64,000 bases of DNA, from assembly GCF_041200145.1 (NCBI RefSeq), contig NZ_CP165734.1, positions 7,235,001 to 7,299,000 of the forward strand, in the 5' to 3' direction. Positions within the stretch are counted from its first letter, which is position 1. Every line of letters starts with the position of its first letter. The stretch comes from Bradyrhizobium sp. LLZ17 (GTDB lineage: Bacteria > Pseudomonadota > Alphaproteobacteria > Rhizobiales > Xanthobacteraceae). Under the pieces are notes generated by a model, which was given only the letters and a program-made list of their open reading frames with translations, did not search any database and had not been told where the DNA came from. Shown in pieces: positions 32,680 to 43,677 of the stretch. Both the position numbers and the translations under genes were made by a program.

Positions 32680-35600
32680 ATGACCATCCGTTCGCACACG
32701 AATGCAATGACGATCTCGAGCGCAATCGATCGCGCCATCGCCACTGCTCATCCCCACGCGCTCGGCAAGAGTTCAGGCCCGGCGAGCACAACATCCAAGA
32801 CCGAAATCGCCTTTATCGATCCAGGCGTCGACGATCTCGAAACCTTGCTCAAAGGCATCCGACCCGATGTCGAGCCGGTCCTGCTCTCAAGTGACGAGCC
32901 TGCGCTGCGGCAGATCGCCGGTGCGCTGAAGGGCAGGGGTGCTCTGGAGGCTGTTCACGTCATCGCGCACGGAAAGCCTGGCGAAATTTGCTTCAGTTCC
33001 GGATCCCTGTCGGTTGAAACACTCCCGCGCTTCATCAATGAGCTTCCCCTTATCGGAGCAGCTGTTGCCGATGGGGAACTTCGGCTGTGGTGTTGCCAAA
33101 CCGCCCGAGGCACGCGCGGCCGATCGCTGATCGCGGCTATGGCGGATTACACACACGCTGAGGTACGGGGCTCGAGCAATCTCGTCGGATCTTCGGAAAG
33201 AGGCGGAAGCTGGACCCTCGATGCGCCTGCGTTCGCGCCCGTCACAGGCGATGCCATGGTCAGATACCAGGGCATCATGGATTCCGGCAACGGCACCACC
33301 GTCGACAACCTCAATGTGCTCGATGCGATCAAGACCAACGACACCAACGGTGTCGAATACATTTACTGGGCCGATATTTCATCGTTCCTGACCACCAGCA
33401 CCAACGCGACGCAAACGACAACAATCCAACAGGCATTTCAGGCGGGGCAGCTGCTGCTAACCTTCCAGGTCGGTGCCAACTACTACACGATCGGCTATAA
33501 TACGGCATCGTCGGTTTATTATCAGAGCAATCTCGGGACCGGCTTCTTTCTCGAGCAAACCGACCAATATGGTAAGGCCATCGGTCAGTTTGACCCAATC
33601 ACGGGCCAAACCGTCGCCGGGCAGGCAAACGTGCTCCTGAGCGGCAAGGCCGAGTCGATCGCGAGCTTCGTCACTGACGTCAACAATCTTTCGCTGTTCA
33701 CCGGAACGACCCAGCTCGTGACCGACGCCTTGGACGGCAGTGCCGGTAAGGACAACATCCAGGGCATCGCCAGCAACGCGGCCATTCACAACATCATTCA
33801 AGGCGGCGCCGGTGCCGACGTGATGTCGGGCGGATTGGGCTCCGATTATTTTGTGTTCGCGCGGGCAACGGATTCTCCTGCTGCCGGACAGCTGAATCCC
33901 GGCGGACAGCTGGCCCAAACCTGGGACCAGATCACCAACTTCCAAGTTGGCGCCGACAAGCTCGATTTTAGCCAGCTTATCAGTGACCAATCCGTCTCGA
34001 GCGCGGGAGGCGTGACTGCGTTCGCGGCCGGGCTCGCTGAATTCCGCTGGTTTGGCGCTCAACCTGCCAACACCTCAACGATGGGTACGACGAACGGATA
34101 CGGGGTCTGGTACACGCCCGACGGATCGGGCGGGGTGTTTGTTTATGTGGATACGAACGGCGACGGTGCCGCCGATCTGAAATTCCAGGTCGCGGGGGTC
34201 ACCGCCCTCAATCCCACCGACTTCATTGCGGTCGACCCCCCAACCGCGTTCACCGTCCATATCAACCCGATCGAGCCGCAGCAATCAAATCCCTGGCTGA
34301 TCAATTCCTCGGATGCTGCGAACGGCGTGACCGTGACGGGCACGGTTGCGCATTTCACGCCGAATGCTCACCTGATCGTCACCCTCAATGGGCACAACTA
34401 CACAGCCGTTGTCGCATCGAATGGTACCTGGACGGCACAGATCCCCGCCAGTGATTTGAAATCTGTGCCGGGGCCGGGCTATATCGCGGACGGCTCCTAC
34501 ACGCTAGGCGCCACAGTTACAGTTGGCAGTGCGACCGTTGCGTCCGATTCTCACTCCGTGACCGTCGACGAGACACCGCCGACGATTGCGATCGGCACGA
34601 TCTCGGGCGACGACCGGCTCAACCTGGCAGAATCGGCCTCGAACCTGACCATCAGCGGCACCACCACGGGGGTGGAGAACGGCCAGACCGTCAGCGTCGT
34701 GCTGAACGGCCATGCCTATACCAGCACGGTGACGAACAACGCCTGGTCGGTGAGCGCGCCGGCGGCGGATCTCGCCCATGCGCAGCTGCCCGACGGCAGC
34801 TACACGGTTACGGCCAATGTCTCGGATCTGGCCGGCAACCCGGCGATCCAGGCAACTCATAGCCTCACGGTCGACGAGACCAAGCCGACGATTGCGATCA
34901 ACCAGATCGCCGGCGACGACCGGCTCAACCTGGCAGAATCGGCCTCGAACCTGACCATCAGCGGCACCACCACGGGGGTGGAGAACGGCCAGACCGTCAG
35001 CGTCGTGCTGAACGGCCATGCCTATACCAGCACGGTGACGAACAACGCCTGGTCGGTGAGCGCGCCGGCGGCGGATCTCGCCCATGCGCAGCTGCCCGAC
35101 GGCAGCTACACGGTTACGGCCAATGTCTCGGATCTGGCCGGCAACCCGGCGATCCAGGCAACCCATAGCCTCACGGTCGACGAGACCAAGCCGACGATTG
35201 CGATCAACCAGATCGCCGGCGACGACCGGCTCAACCTGGCAGAATCGGCCTCGAACCTGACCATCAGCGGCACCACCACGGGGGTGGAGAACGGCCAGAC
35301 CGTCAGCGTCGTGCTGAACGGCCATGCCTATACCAGCACGGTGACGAACAACGCCTGGTCGGTGAGCGCGCCGGCGGCGGATCTCGCCCATGCGCAGCTG
35401 CCCGACGGCAGCTACACGGTTACGGCCAATGTCTCGGATCTGGCCGGCAACCCGGCGATCCAGGCAACCCATAGCCTCACGGTCGACGAGACCAAGCCGA
35501 CGATTGCGATCAACCAGATCGCCGGCGACGACCGGCTCAACCTGGCAGAATCGGCCTCGAACCTGACCATCAGCGGCACCACCACGGGGGTGGAGAACGG

Positions 35601-38600
35601 CCAGACCGTCAGCGTCGTGCTGAACGGCCATGCCTATACCAGCACGGTGACGAACAACGCCTGGTCGGTGAGCGCGCCGGCGGCGGATCTCGCCCATGCG
35701 CAGCTGCCCGACGGCAGCTACACGGTTACGGCCAATGTCTCGGATCTGGCCGGCAACCCGGCGATCCAGGCAACCCATAGCCTCACGGTCGACGAGACCA
35801 AGCCGACGATTGCGATCAACCAGATCGCCGGCGACGACCGGCTCAACCTGGCAGAATCGGCCTCGAACCTGACCATCAGCGGCACCACCACGGGGGTGGA
35901 GAACGGCCAGACCGTCAGCGTCGTGCTGAACGGCCATGCCTATACCAGCACGGTGACGAACAACGCCTGGTCGGTGAGCGCGCCGGCGGCGGATCTCGCC
36001 CATGCGCAGCTGCCCGACGGCAGCTACACGGTTACGGCCAATGTCTCGGATCTGGCCGGCAACCCGGCGATCCAGGCAACTCATAGCCTCACGGTCGACG
36101 AGACCAAGCCGACGATTGCGATCAACCAGATCGCCGGCGACGACCGGCTCAACCTGGCAGAATCGGCCTCGAACCTGACCATCAGCGGCACCACCACGGG
36201 GGTGGAGAACGGCCAGACCGTCACCGTCGTGCTGAACGGCCATGCCTATACCAGCACGGTGACGAACAACGCCTGGTCGGTGAGCGCGCCGGCGGCGGAT
36301 CTCGCCCATGCGCAGCTGCCCGACGGCTCCTACACCGTGCATGCCAGCGTTTCGGATGTCGCCGGCAACCCGGCCGCCGCCGACCACAGCCTCGCGGTCG
36401 ACGAGAGCGCGGCCATCACCATCAACACCATCGCGCTCGACGACGTCGTCAACGCCCTGGAGTCGCAATCCGCCCTGACCATCAGCGGCGCCACCACCGG
36501 CGTCGAGGCCGGCCAGACCGTCACCGTCAGCCTCAACGGCCACGACTACACCGGCACCGTTGCCGCCGATCACACCTGGTCGACCTCGGTCGCGCAGGCC
36601 GACGTCGCCGCGCTCAGCGACGGCGGCTCCTACACCGTGCATGCCAGCGTTTCGGATGTCGCCGGCAACCCGGCCGCCGCCGACCACAGCCTCGCGGTCG
36701 ACGAGAGCGCGGCCATCACCATCAACACCATCGCGCTCGACGACGTCGTCAACGCCCTGGAGTCGCAATCCGCCCTGACCATCAGCGGCGCCACCACCGG
36801 CGTCGAGGCCGGCCAGACCGTCACCGTCAGCCTCAACGGCCACGACTACACCGGCACCGTTGCCGCCGATCACACCTGGTCGACCTCGGTCGCGCAGGCC
36901 GACGTCGCCGCGCTCAGCGACGGCGGCTCCTACACCGTGCATGCCAGCGTTTCGGATGTCGCCGGCAACCCGGCCGCCGCCGACCACAGCCTCGCGGTCG
37001 ACGAGAGCGCGGCCATCACCATCAACACCATCGCGCTCGACGACGTCGTCAACGCCCTGGAGTCGCAATCCGCCCTGACCATCAGCGGCGCCACCACCGG
37101 CGTCGAGGCCGGCCAGACCGTCACCGTCAGCCTCAACGGCCACGACTACACCGGCACCGTTGCCGCCGATCACACCTGGTCGACCTCGGTCGCGCAGGCC
37201 GACGTCGCCGCGCTCAGCGACGGCGGCTCCTACACCGTGCATGCCAGCGTTTCGGATGTCGCCGGCAACCCGGCCGCCGCCGACCACAGCCTCGCGGTCG
37301 ACGAGAGCGCGGCCATCACCATCAACACCATCGCGCTCGACGACGTCGTCAACGCCCTGGAGTCGCAATCCGCCCTGACCATCAGCGGCGCCACCACCGG
37401 CGTCGAGGCCGGCCAGACCGTCACCGTCAGCCTCAACGGCCACGACTACACCGGCACCGTTGCCGCCGATCACACCTGGTCGACCTCGGTCGCGCAGGCC
37501 GACGTCGCCGCGCTCAGCGACGGCGGCTCCTACACCGTGCATGCCAGCGTTTCGGATGTCGCCGGCAACCCGGCCGCCGCCGACCACAGCCTCGCGGTCG
37601 ACGAGAGCGCGGCCATCACCATCAACACCATCGCGCTCGACGACGTCGTCAACGCCCTGGAGTCGCAATCCGCCCTGACCATCAGCGGCGCCACCACCGG
37701 CGTCGAGGCCGGCCAGACCGTCACCGTCAGCCTCAACGGCCACGACTACACCGGCACCGTTGCCGCCGATCACACCTGGTCGACCTCGGTCGCGCAGGCC
37801 GACGTCGCCGCGCTCAGCGACGGCGGCTCCTACACCGTGCATGCCAGCGTTTCGGATGTCGCCGGCAACCCGGCCGCCGCCGACCACAGCCTCGCGGTCG
37901 ACGAGAGCGCGGCCATCACCATCAACACCATCGCGCTCGACGACGTCGTCAACGCCCTGGAGTCGCAATCCGCCCTGACCATCAGCGGCGCCACCACCGG
38001 CGTCGAGGCCGGCCAGACCGTCACCGTCAGCCTCAACGGCCACGACTACACCGGCACCGTTGCCGCCGATCACACCTGGTCGACCTCGGTCGCGCAGGCC
38101 GACGTCGCCGCGCTCAGCGACGGCGGCTCCTACACCGTGCATGCCAGCGTTTCGGATGTCGCCGGCAACCCGGCCGCCGCCGACCACAGCCTCGCGGTCG
38201 ACGAGAGCGCGGCCATCACCATCAACACCATCGCGCTCGACGACGTCGTCAACGCCCTGGAGTCGCAATCCGCCCTGACCATCAGCGGCGCCACCACCGG
38301 CGTCGAGGCCGGCCAGACCGTCACCGTCAGCCTCAACGGCCACGACTACACCGGCACCGTTGCCGCCGATCACACCTGGTCGACCTCGGTCGCGCAGGCC
38401 GACGTCGCCGCGCTCAGCGACGGCGGCTCCTACACCGTGCATGCCAGCGTTTCGGATGTCGCCGGCAACCCGGCCGCCGCCGACCACAGCCTCGCGGTCG
38501 ACGAGAGCGCGGCCATCACCATCAACACCATCGCGCTCGACGACGTCGTCAACGCCCTGGAGTCGCAATCCGCCCTGACCATCAGCGGCGCCACCACCGG

Positions 38601-41600
38601 CGTCGAGGCCGGCCAGACCGTCACCGTCAGCCTCAACGGCCACGACTACACCGGCACCGTTGCCGCCGATCACACCTGGTCGACCTCGGTCGCGCAGGCC
38701 GACGTCGCCGCGCTCAGCGACGGCGGCTCCTACACCGTGCATGCCAGCGTTTCGGATGTCGCCGGCAACCCGGCCGCCGCCGACCACAGCCTCGCGGTCG
38801 ACGAGAGCGCGGCCATCACCATCAACACCATCGCGCTCGACGACGTCGTCAACGCCCTGGAGTCGCAATCCGCCCTGACCATCAGCGGCGCCACCACCGG
38901 CGTCGAGGCCGGCCAGACCGTCACCGTCAGCCTCAACGGCCACGACTACACCGGCACCGTTGCCGCCGATCACACCTGGTCGACCTCGGTCGCGCAGGCC
39001 GACGTCGCCGCGCTCAGCGACGGCGGCTCCTACACCGTGCATGCCAGCGTTTCGGATGTCGCCGGCAACCCGGCCGCCGCCGACCACAGCCTCGCGGTCG
39101 ACGAGAGCGCGGCCATCACCATCAACACCATCGCGCTCGACGACGTCGTCAACGCCCTGGAGTCGCAATCCGCCCTGACCATCAGCGGCGCCACCACCGG
39201 CGTCGAGGCCGGCCAGACCGTCACCGTCAGCCTCAACGGCCACGACTACACCGGCACCGTTGCCGCCGATCACACCTGGTCGACCTCGGTCGCGCAGGCC
39301 GACGTCGCCGCGCTCAGCGACGGCGGCTCCTACACCGTGCATGCCAGCGTTTCGGATGTCGCCGGCAACCCGGCCGCCGCCGACCACAGCCTCGCGGTCG
39401 ACGAGAGCGCGGCCATCACCATCAACACCATCGCGCTCGACGACGTCGTCAACGCCCTGGAGTCGCAATCCGCCCTGACCATCAGCGGCGCCACCACCGG
39501 CGTCGAGGCCGGCCAGACCGTCACCGTCAGCCTCAACGGCCACGACTACACCGGCACCGTTGCCGCCGATCACACCTGGTCGACCTCGGTCGCGCAGGCC
39601 GACGTCGCCGCGCTCAGCGACGGCGGCTCCTACACCGTGCATGCCAGCGTTTCGGATGTCGCCGGCAACCCGGCCGCCGCCGACCACAGCCTCGCGGTCG
39701 ACGAGAGCGCGGCCATCACCATCAACACCATCGCGCTCGACGACGTCGTCAACGCCCTGGAGTCGCAATCCGCCCTGACCATCAGCGGCGCCACCACCGG
39801 CGTCGAGGCCGGCCAGACCGTCACCGTCAGCCTCAACGGCCACGACTACACCGGCACCGTTGCCGCCGATCACACCTGGTCGACCTCGGTCGCGCAGGCC
39901 GACGTCGCCGCGCTCAGCGACGGCGGCTCCTACACCGTGCATGCCAGCGTTTCGGATGTCGCCGGCAACCCGGCCGCCGCCGACCACAGCCTCGCGGTCG
40001 ACGAGAGCGCGGCCATCACCATCAACACCATCGCGCTCGACGACGTCGTCAACGCCCTGGAGTCGCAATCCGCCCTGACCATCAGCGGCGCCACCACCGG
40101 CGTCGAGGCCGGCCAGACCGTCACCGTCAGCCTCAACGGCCACGACTACACCGGCACCGTTGCCGCCGATCACACCTGGTCGACCTCGGTCGCGCAGGCC
40201 GACGTCGCCGCGCTCAGCGACGGCGGCTCCTACACCGTGCATGCCAGCGTTTCGGATGTCGCCGGCAACCCGGCCGCCGCCGACCACAGCCTCGCGGTCG
40301 ACGAGAGCGCGGCCATCACCATCAACACCATCGCGCTCGACGACGTCGTCAACGCCCTGGAGTCGCAATCCGCCCTGACCATCAGCGGCGCCACCACCGG
40401 CGTCGAGGCCGGCCAGACCGTCACCGTCAGCCTCAACGGCCACGACTACACCGGCACCGTTGCCGCCGATCACACCTGGTCGACCTCGGTCGCGCAGGCC
40501 GACGTCGCCGCGCTCAGCGACGGCGGCTCCTACACCGTGCATGCCAGCGTTTCGGATGTCGCCGGCAACCCGGCCGCCGCCGACCACAGCCTCGCGGTCG
40601 ACGAGAGCGCGGCCATCACCATCAACACCATCGCGCTCGACGACGTCGTCAACGCCCTGGAGTCGCAATCCGCCCTGACCATCAGCGGCGCCACCACCGG
40701 CGTCGAGGCCGGCCAGACCGTCACCGTCAGCCTCAACGGCCACGACTACACCGGCACCGTTGCCGCCGATCACACCTGGTCGACCTCGGTCGCGCAGGCC
40801 GACGTCGCCGCGCTCAGCGACGGCGGCTCCTACACCGTGCATGCCAGCGTTTCGGATGTCGCCGGCAACCCGGCCGCCGCCGACCACAGCCTCGCGGTCG
40901 ACGAGAGCGCGGCCATCACCATCAACACCATCGCGCTCGACGACGTCGTCAACGCCCTGGAGTCGCAATCCGCCCTGACCATCAGCGGCGCCACCACCGG
41001 CGTCGAGGCCGGCCAGACCGTCACCGTCAGCCTCAACGGCCACGACTACACCGGCACCGTTGCCGCCGATCACACCTGGTCGACCTCGGTCGCGCAGGCC
41101 GACGTCGCCGCGCTCAGCGACGGCGGCTCCTACACCGTGCATGCCAGCGTTTCGGATGTCGCCGGCAACCCGGCCGCCGCCGACCACAGCCTCGCGGTCG
41201 ACGAGAGCGCGGCCATCACCATCAACACCATCGCGCTCGACGACGTCGTCAACGCCCTGGAGTCGCAATCCGCCCTGACCATCAGCGGCGCCACCACCGG
41301 CGTCGAGGCCGGCCAGACCGTCACCGTCAGCCTCAACGGCCACGACTACACCGGCACCGTTGCCGCCGATCACACCTGGTCGACCTCGGTCGCGCAGGCC
41401 GACGTCGCCGCGCTCAGCGACGGCGGCTCCTACACCGTGCATGCCAGCGTTTCGGATGTCGCCGGCAACCCGGCCGCCGCCGACCACAGCCTCGCGGTCG
41501 ACGAGAGCGCGGCCATCACCATCAACACCATCGCGCTCGACGACGTCGTCAACGCCCTGGAGTCGCAATCCGCCCTGACCATCAGCGGCGCCACCACCGG

Positions 41601-43677
41601 CGTCGAGGCCGGCCAGACCGTCACCGTCAGCCTCAACGGCCACGACTACACCGGCACCGTTGCCGCCGATCACACCTGGTCGACCTCGGTCGCGCAGGCC
41701 GACGTCGCCGCGCTCAGCGACGGCGGCTCCTACACCGTGCATGCCAGCGTTTCGGATGTCGCCGGCAACCCGGCCGCCGCCGACCACAGCCTCGCGGTCG
41801 ACGAGAGCGCGGCCATCACCATCAACACCATCGCGCTCGACGACGTCGTCAACGCCCTGGAGTCGCAATCCGCCCTGACCATCAGCGGCGCCACCACCGG
41901 CGTCGAGGCCGGCCAGACCGTCACCGTCAGCCTCAACGGCCACGACTACACCGGCACCGTTGCCGCCGATCACACCTGGTCGACCTCGGTCGCGCAGGCC
42001 GACGTCGCCGCGCTCAGCGACGGCGGCTCCTACACCGTGCATGCCAGCGTTTCGGATGTCGCCGGCAACCCGGCCGCCGCCGACCACAGCCTCGCGGTCG
42101 ACGAGAGCGCGGCCATCACCATCAACACCATCGCGCTCGACGACGTCGTCAACGCCCTGGAGTCGCAATCCGCCCTGACCATCAGCGGCGCCACCACCGG
42201 CGTCGAGGCCGGCCAGACCGTCACCGTCAGCCTCAACGGCCACGACTACACCGGCACCGTTGCCGCCGATCACACCTGGTCGACCTCGGTCGCGCAGGCC
42301 GACGTCGCCGCGCTCAGCGACGGCGGCTCCTACACCGTGCATGCCAGCGTTTCGGATGTCGCCGGCAACCCGGCCGCCGCCGACCACAGCCTCGCGGTCG
42401 ACGAGAGCGCGGCCATCACCATCAACACCATCGCGCTCGACGACGTCGTCAACGCCCTGGAGTCGCAATCCGCCCTGACCATCAGCGGCGCCACCACCGG
42501 CGTCGAGGCCGGCCAGACCGTCACCGTCAGCCTCAACGGCCACGACTACACCGGCACCGTTGCCGCCGATCACACCTGGTCGACCTCGGTCGCGCAGGCC
42601 GACGTCGCCGCGCTCAGCGACGGCGGCTCCTACACCGTGCATGCCAGCGTTTCGGATGTCGCCGGCAACCCGGCCGCCGCCGACCACAGCCTCGCGGTCG
42701 ACGAGAGCGCGGCCATCACCATCAACACCATCGCGCTCGACGACGTCGTCAACGCCCTGGAGTCGCAATCCGCCCTGACCATCAGCGGCGCCACCACCGG
42801 CGTCGAGGCCGGCCAGACCGTCACCGTCAGCCTCAACGGCCACGACTACACCGGCACCGTTGCCGCCGATCACACCTGGTCGACCTCGGTCGCGCAGGCC
42901 GACGTCGCCGCGCTCAGCGACGGCGGCTCCTACACCGTGCATGCCAGCGTTTCGGATGTCGCCGGCAACCCGGCCGCCGCCGACCACAGCCTCGCGGTCG
43001 ACGAGCGCGGCCATCACCATCAACACCATCGCGCTCGACGACGTCGTCAACGCCCTGGAGTCGCAATCCGCCCTGACCATCAGCGGCGCCACCACCGGCG
43101 TCGAGGCCGGCCAGACCGTCACCGTCAGCCTCAACGGCCACGACTACACCGGCACCGTTGCCGCCGATCACACCTGGTCGACCTCGGTCGCGCAGGCCGA
43201 CGTCGCCGCGCTCAGCGACGGCGGCTCCTACACCGTGCATGCCAGCGTTTCGGATGTCGCCGGCAACCCGGCCGCCGCCGACCACAGCCTCGCGGTCGAC
43301 GAGAGCGCGGCCATCACCATCAACACCATCGCGCTCGACGACGTCGTCAACGCCCTGGAGTCGCAATCCGCCCTGGACCATCAGCGGCGCCACCACCGGC
43401 GTCGAGGCCGGCCAGACCGTCACCGTCAGCCTCAACGGCCACGACTACACCGGCACCGTTGCCGCCGATCACACCTGGTCGACCTCGGTCGCGCAGGCCG
43501 ACGTCGCCGCGCTCAGCGACGGCGGCTCCTACACCGTGCATGCCAGCGTTTCGGATGTCGCCGGCAACCCGGCCGCCGCCGACCACAGCCTCGCGGTCGA
43601 CGAGAGCGCGGCCATCACCATCAACACCATCGCGCTCGACGACGTCGTCAACGCCCTGGAGTCGCAATCCGCCCTGA
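32680..43677 (+). CDS. Giant Ig-repeat T1SS adhesin, N-terminal part (frame broken at 43005)
   Basis: ATG 32680 (GAGAAAG upstream, MTIRSHTNAM...) is the likely start; the frame is open to 32362. Residues about 43-195 form a DUF4347 domain (EIAFIDPGVDDLETLLKGI ... LRLWCCQTARGTRG). An RTX-like calcium-binding patch follows at about 374-392 (GGAGADVMSGGLGSDYFVF) with a serralysin-C-like stretch, then Ig-like (Big/Bap-type) domains: six A units and the first half of 46 B units. A 2-nt loss near 43005 shifts the frame; the encoded end after that is artefactual and stops at 43677. Without the C-terminal half it would lack the T1SS signal. With both indels corrected the gene encodes about 7,234 aa. 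Likely function: surface attachment or biofilm. Confidence 0.85.
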   Translation: MTIRSHTNAMTISSAIDRAIATAHPHALGKSSGPASTTSKTEIAFIDPGVDDLETLLKGIRPDVEPVLLSSDEPALRQIAGALKGRGALEAVHVIAHGKPGEICFSSGSLSVETLPRFINELPLIGAAVADGELRLWCCQTARGTRGRSLIAAMADYTHAEVRGSSNLVGSSERGGSWTLDAPAFAPVTGDAMVRYQGIMDSGNGTTVDNLNVLDAIKTNDTNGVEYIYWADISSFLTTSTNATQTTTIQQAFQAGQLLLTFQVGANYYTIGYNTASSVYYQSNLGTGFFLEQTDQYGKAIGQFDPITGQTVAGQANVLLSGKAESIASFVTDVNNLSLFTGTTQLVTDALDGSAGKDNIQGIASNAAIHNIIQGGAGADVMSGGLGSDYFVFARATDSPAAGQLNPGGQLAQTWDQITNFQVGADKLDFSQLISDQSVSSAGGVTAFAAGLAEFRWFGAQPANTSTMGTTNGYGVWYTPDGSGGVFVYVDTNGDGAADLKFQVAGVTALNPTDFIAVDPPTAFTVHINPIEPQQSNPWLINSSDAANGVTVTGTVAHFTPNAHLIVTLNGHNYTAVVASNGTWTAQIPASDLKSVPGPGYIADGSYTLGATVTVGSATVASDSHSVTVDETPPTIAIGTISGDDRLNLAESASNLTISGTTTGVENGQTVSVVLNGHAYTSTVTNNAWSVSAPAADLAHAQLPDGSYTVTANVSDLAGNPAIQATHSLTVDETKPTIAINQIAGDDRLNLAESASNLTISGTTTGVENGQTVSVVLNGHAYTSTVTNNAWSVSAPAADLAHAQLPDGSYTVTANVSDLAGNPAIQATHSLTVDETKPTIAINQIAGDDRLNLAESASNLTISGTTTGVENGQTVSVVLNGHAYTSTVTNNAWSVSAPAADLAHAQLPDGSYTVTANVSDLAGNPAIQATHSLTVDETKPTIAINQIAGDDRLNLAESASNLTISGTTTGVENGQTVSVVLNGHAYTSTVTNNAWSVSAPAADLAHAQLPDGSYTVTANVSDLAGNPAIQATHSLTVDETKPTIAINQIAGDDRLNLAESASNLTISGTTTGVENGQTVSVVLNGHAYTSTVTNNAWSVSAPAADLAHAQLPDGSYTVTANVSDLAGNPAIQATHSLTVDETKPTIAINQIAGDDRLNLAESASNLTISGTTTGVENGQTVTVVLNGHAYTSTVTNNAWSVSAPAADLAHAQLPDGSYTVHASVSDVAGNPAAADHSLAVDESAAITINTIALDDVVNALESQSALTISGATTGVEAGQTVTVSLNGHDYTGTVAADHTWSTSVAQADVAALSDGGSYTVHASVSDVAGNPAAADHSLAVDESAAITINTIALDDVVNALESQSALTISGATTGVEAGQTVTVSLNGHDYTGTVAADHTWSTSVAQADVAALSDGGSYTVHASVSDVAGNPAAADHSLAVDESAAITINTIALDDVVNALESQSALTISGATTGVEAGQTVTVSLNGHDYTGTVAADHTWSTSVAQADVAALSDGGSYTVHASVSDVAGNPAAADHSLAVDESAAITINTIALDDVVNALESQSALTISGATTGVEAGQTVTVSLNGHDYTGTVAADHTWSTSVAQADVAALSDGGSYTVHASVSDVAGNPAAADHSLAVDESAAITINTIALDDVVNALESQSALTISGATTGVEAGQTVTVSLNGHDYTGTVAADHTWSTSVAQADVAALSDGGSYTVHASVSDVAGNPAAADHSLAVDESAAITINTIALDDVVNALESQSALTISGATTGVEAGQTVTVSLNGHDYTGTVAADHTWSTSVAQADVAALSDGGSYTVHASVSDVAGNPAAADHSLAVDESAAITINTIALDDVVNALESQSALTISGATTGVEAGQTVTVSLNGHDYTGTVAADHTWSTSVAQADVAALSDGGSYTVHASVSDVAGNPAAADHSLAVDESAAITINTIALDDVVNALESQSALTISGATTGVEAGQTVTVSLNGHDYTGTVAADHTWSTSVAQADVAALSDGGSYTVHASVSDVAGNPAAADHSLAVDESAAITINTIALDDVVNALESQSALTISGATTGVEAGQTVTVSLNGHDYTGTVAADHTWSTSVAQADVAALSDGGSYTVHASVSDVAGNPAAADHSLAVDESAAITINTIALDDVVNALESQSALTISGATTGVEAGQTVTVSLNGHDYTGTVAADHTWSTSVAQADVAALSDGGSYTVHASVSDVAGNPAAADHSLAVDESAAITINTIALDDVVNALESQSALTISGATTGVEAGQTVTVSLNGHDYTGTVAADHTWSTSVAQADVAALSDGGSYTVHASVSDVAGNPAAADHSLAVDESAAITINTIALDDVVNALESQSALTISGATTGVEAGQTVTVSLNGHDYTGTVAADHTWSTSVAQADVAALSDGGSYTVHASVSDVAGNPAAADHSLAVDESAAITINTIALDDVVNALESQSALTISGATTGVEAGQTVTVSLNGHDYTGTVAADHTWSTSVAQADVAALSDGGSYTVHASVSDVAGNPAAADHSLAVDESAAITINTIALDDVVNALESQSALTISGATTGVEAGQTVTVSLNGHDYTGTVAADHTWSTSVAQADVAALSDGGSYTVHASVSDVAGNPAAADHSLAVDESAAITINTIALDDVVNALESQSALTISGATTGVEAGQTVTVSLNGHDYTGTVAADHTWSTSVAQADVAALSDGGSYTVHASVSDVAGNPAAADHSLAVDESAAITINTIALDDVVNALESQSALTISGATTGVEAGQTVTVSLNGHDYTGTVAADHTWSTSVAQADVAALSDGGSYTVHASVSDVAGNPAAADHSLAVDESAAITINTIALDDVVNALESQSALTISGATTGVEAGQTVTVSLNGHDYTGTVAADHTWSTSVAQADVAALSDGGSYTVHASVSDVAGNPAAADHSLAVDESAAITINTIALDDVVNALESQSALTISGATTGVEAGQTVTVSLNGHDYTGTVAADHTWSTSVAQADVAALSDGGSYTVHASVSDVAGNPAAADHSLAVDESAAITINTIALDDVVNALESQSALTISGATTGVEAGQTVTVSLNGHDYTGTVAADHTWSTSVAQADVAALSDGGSYTVHASVSDVAGNPAAADHSLAVDESAAITINTIALDDVVNALESQSALTISGATTGVEAGQTVTVSLNGHDYTGTVAADHTWSTSVAQADVAALSDGGSYTVHASVSDVAGNPAAADHSLAVDESAAITINTIALDDVVNALESQSALTISGATTGVEAGQTVTVSLNGHDYTGTVAADHTWSTSVAQADVAALSDGGSYTVHASVSDVAGNPAAADHSLAVDESAAITINTIALDDVVNALESQSALTISGATTGVEAGQTVTVSLNGHDYTGTVAADHTWSTSVAQADVAALSDGGSYTVHASVSDVAGNPAAADHSLAVDERGHHHQHHRARRRRQRPGVAIRPDHQRRHHRRRGRPDRHRQPQRPRLHRHRCRRSHLVDLGRAGRRRRAQRRRLLHRACQRFGCRRQPGRRRPQPRGRRERGHHHQHHRARRRRQRPGVAIRPGPSAAPPPASRPARPSPSASTATTTPAPLPPITPGRPRSRRPTSPRSATAAPTPCMPAFRMSPATRPPPTTASRSTRARPSPSTPSRSTTSSTPWSRNPP
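34621..36327 (+). repeat. A-type Ig-like repeats, six units of 306 bp
   Basis: Units start at 34621, 34927, 35233, 35539, 35845 and 36151 (AACCTGGCAG phase). They encode 102-aa modules with NLTISGTTTGVENGQTVSV and DGSYTVTANVSDLAGNPAI. They are nearly identical; a few silent or single changes are seen (CTCAT/CCCAT near the ends of units 1 and 5, Ser-to-Thr in unit 6). The sixth switches to B-type sequence within DGSYTV. Confidence 0.95.

Noticed and set aside
34504..43134. 2,876-codon open frame on the minus strand
   Set aside because: It is the antisense shadow of identical 300-bp units; one stop-free unit stays stop-free however often it is copied. There is no start signal or domain.
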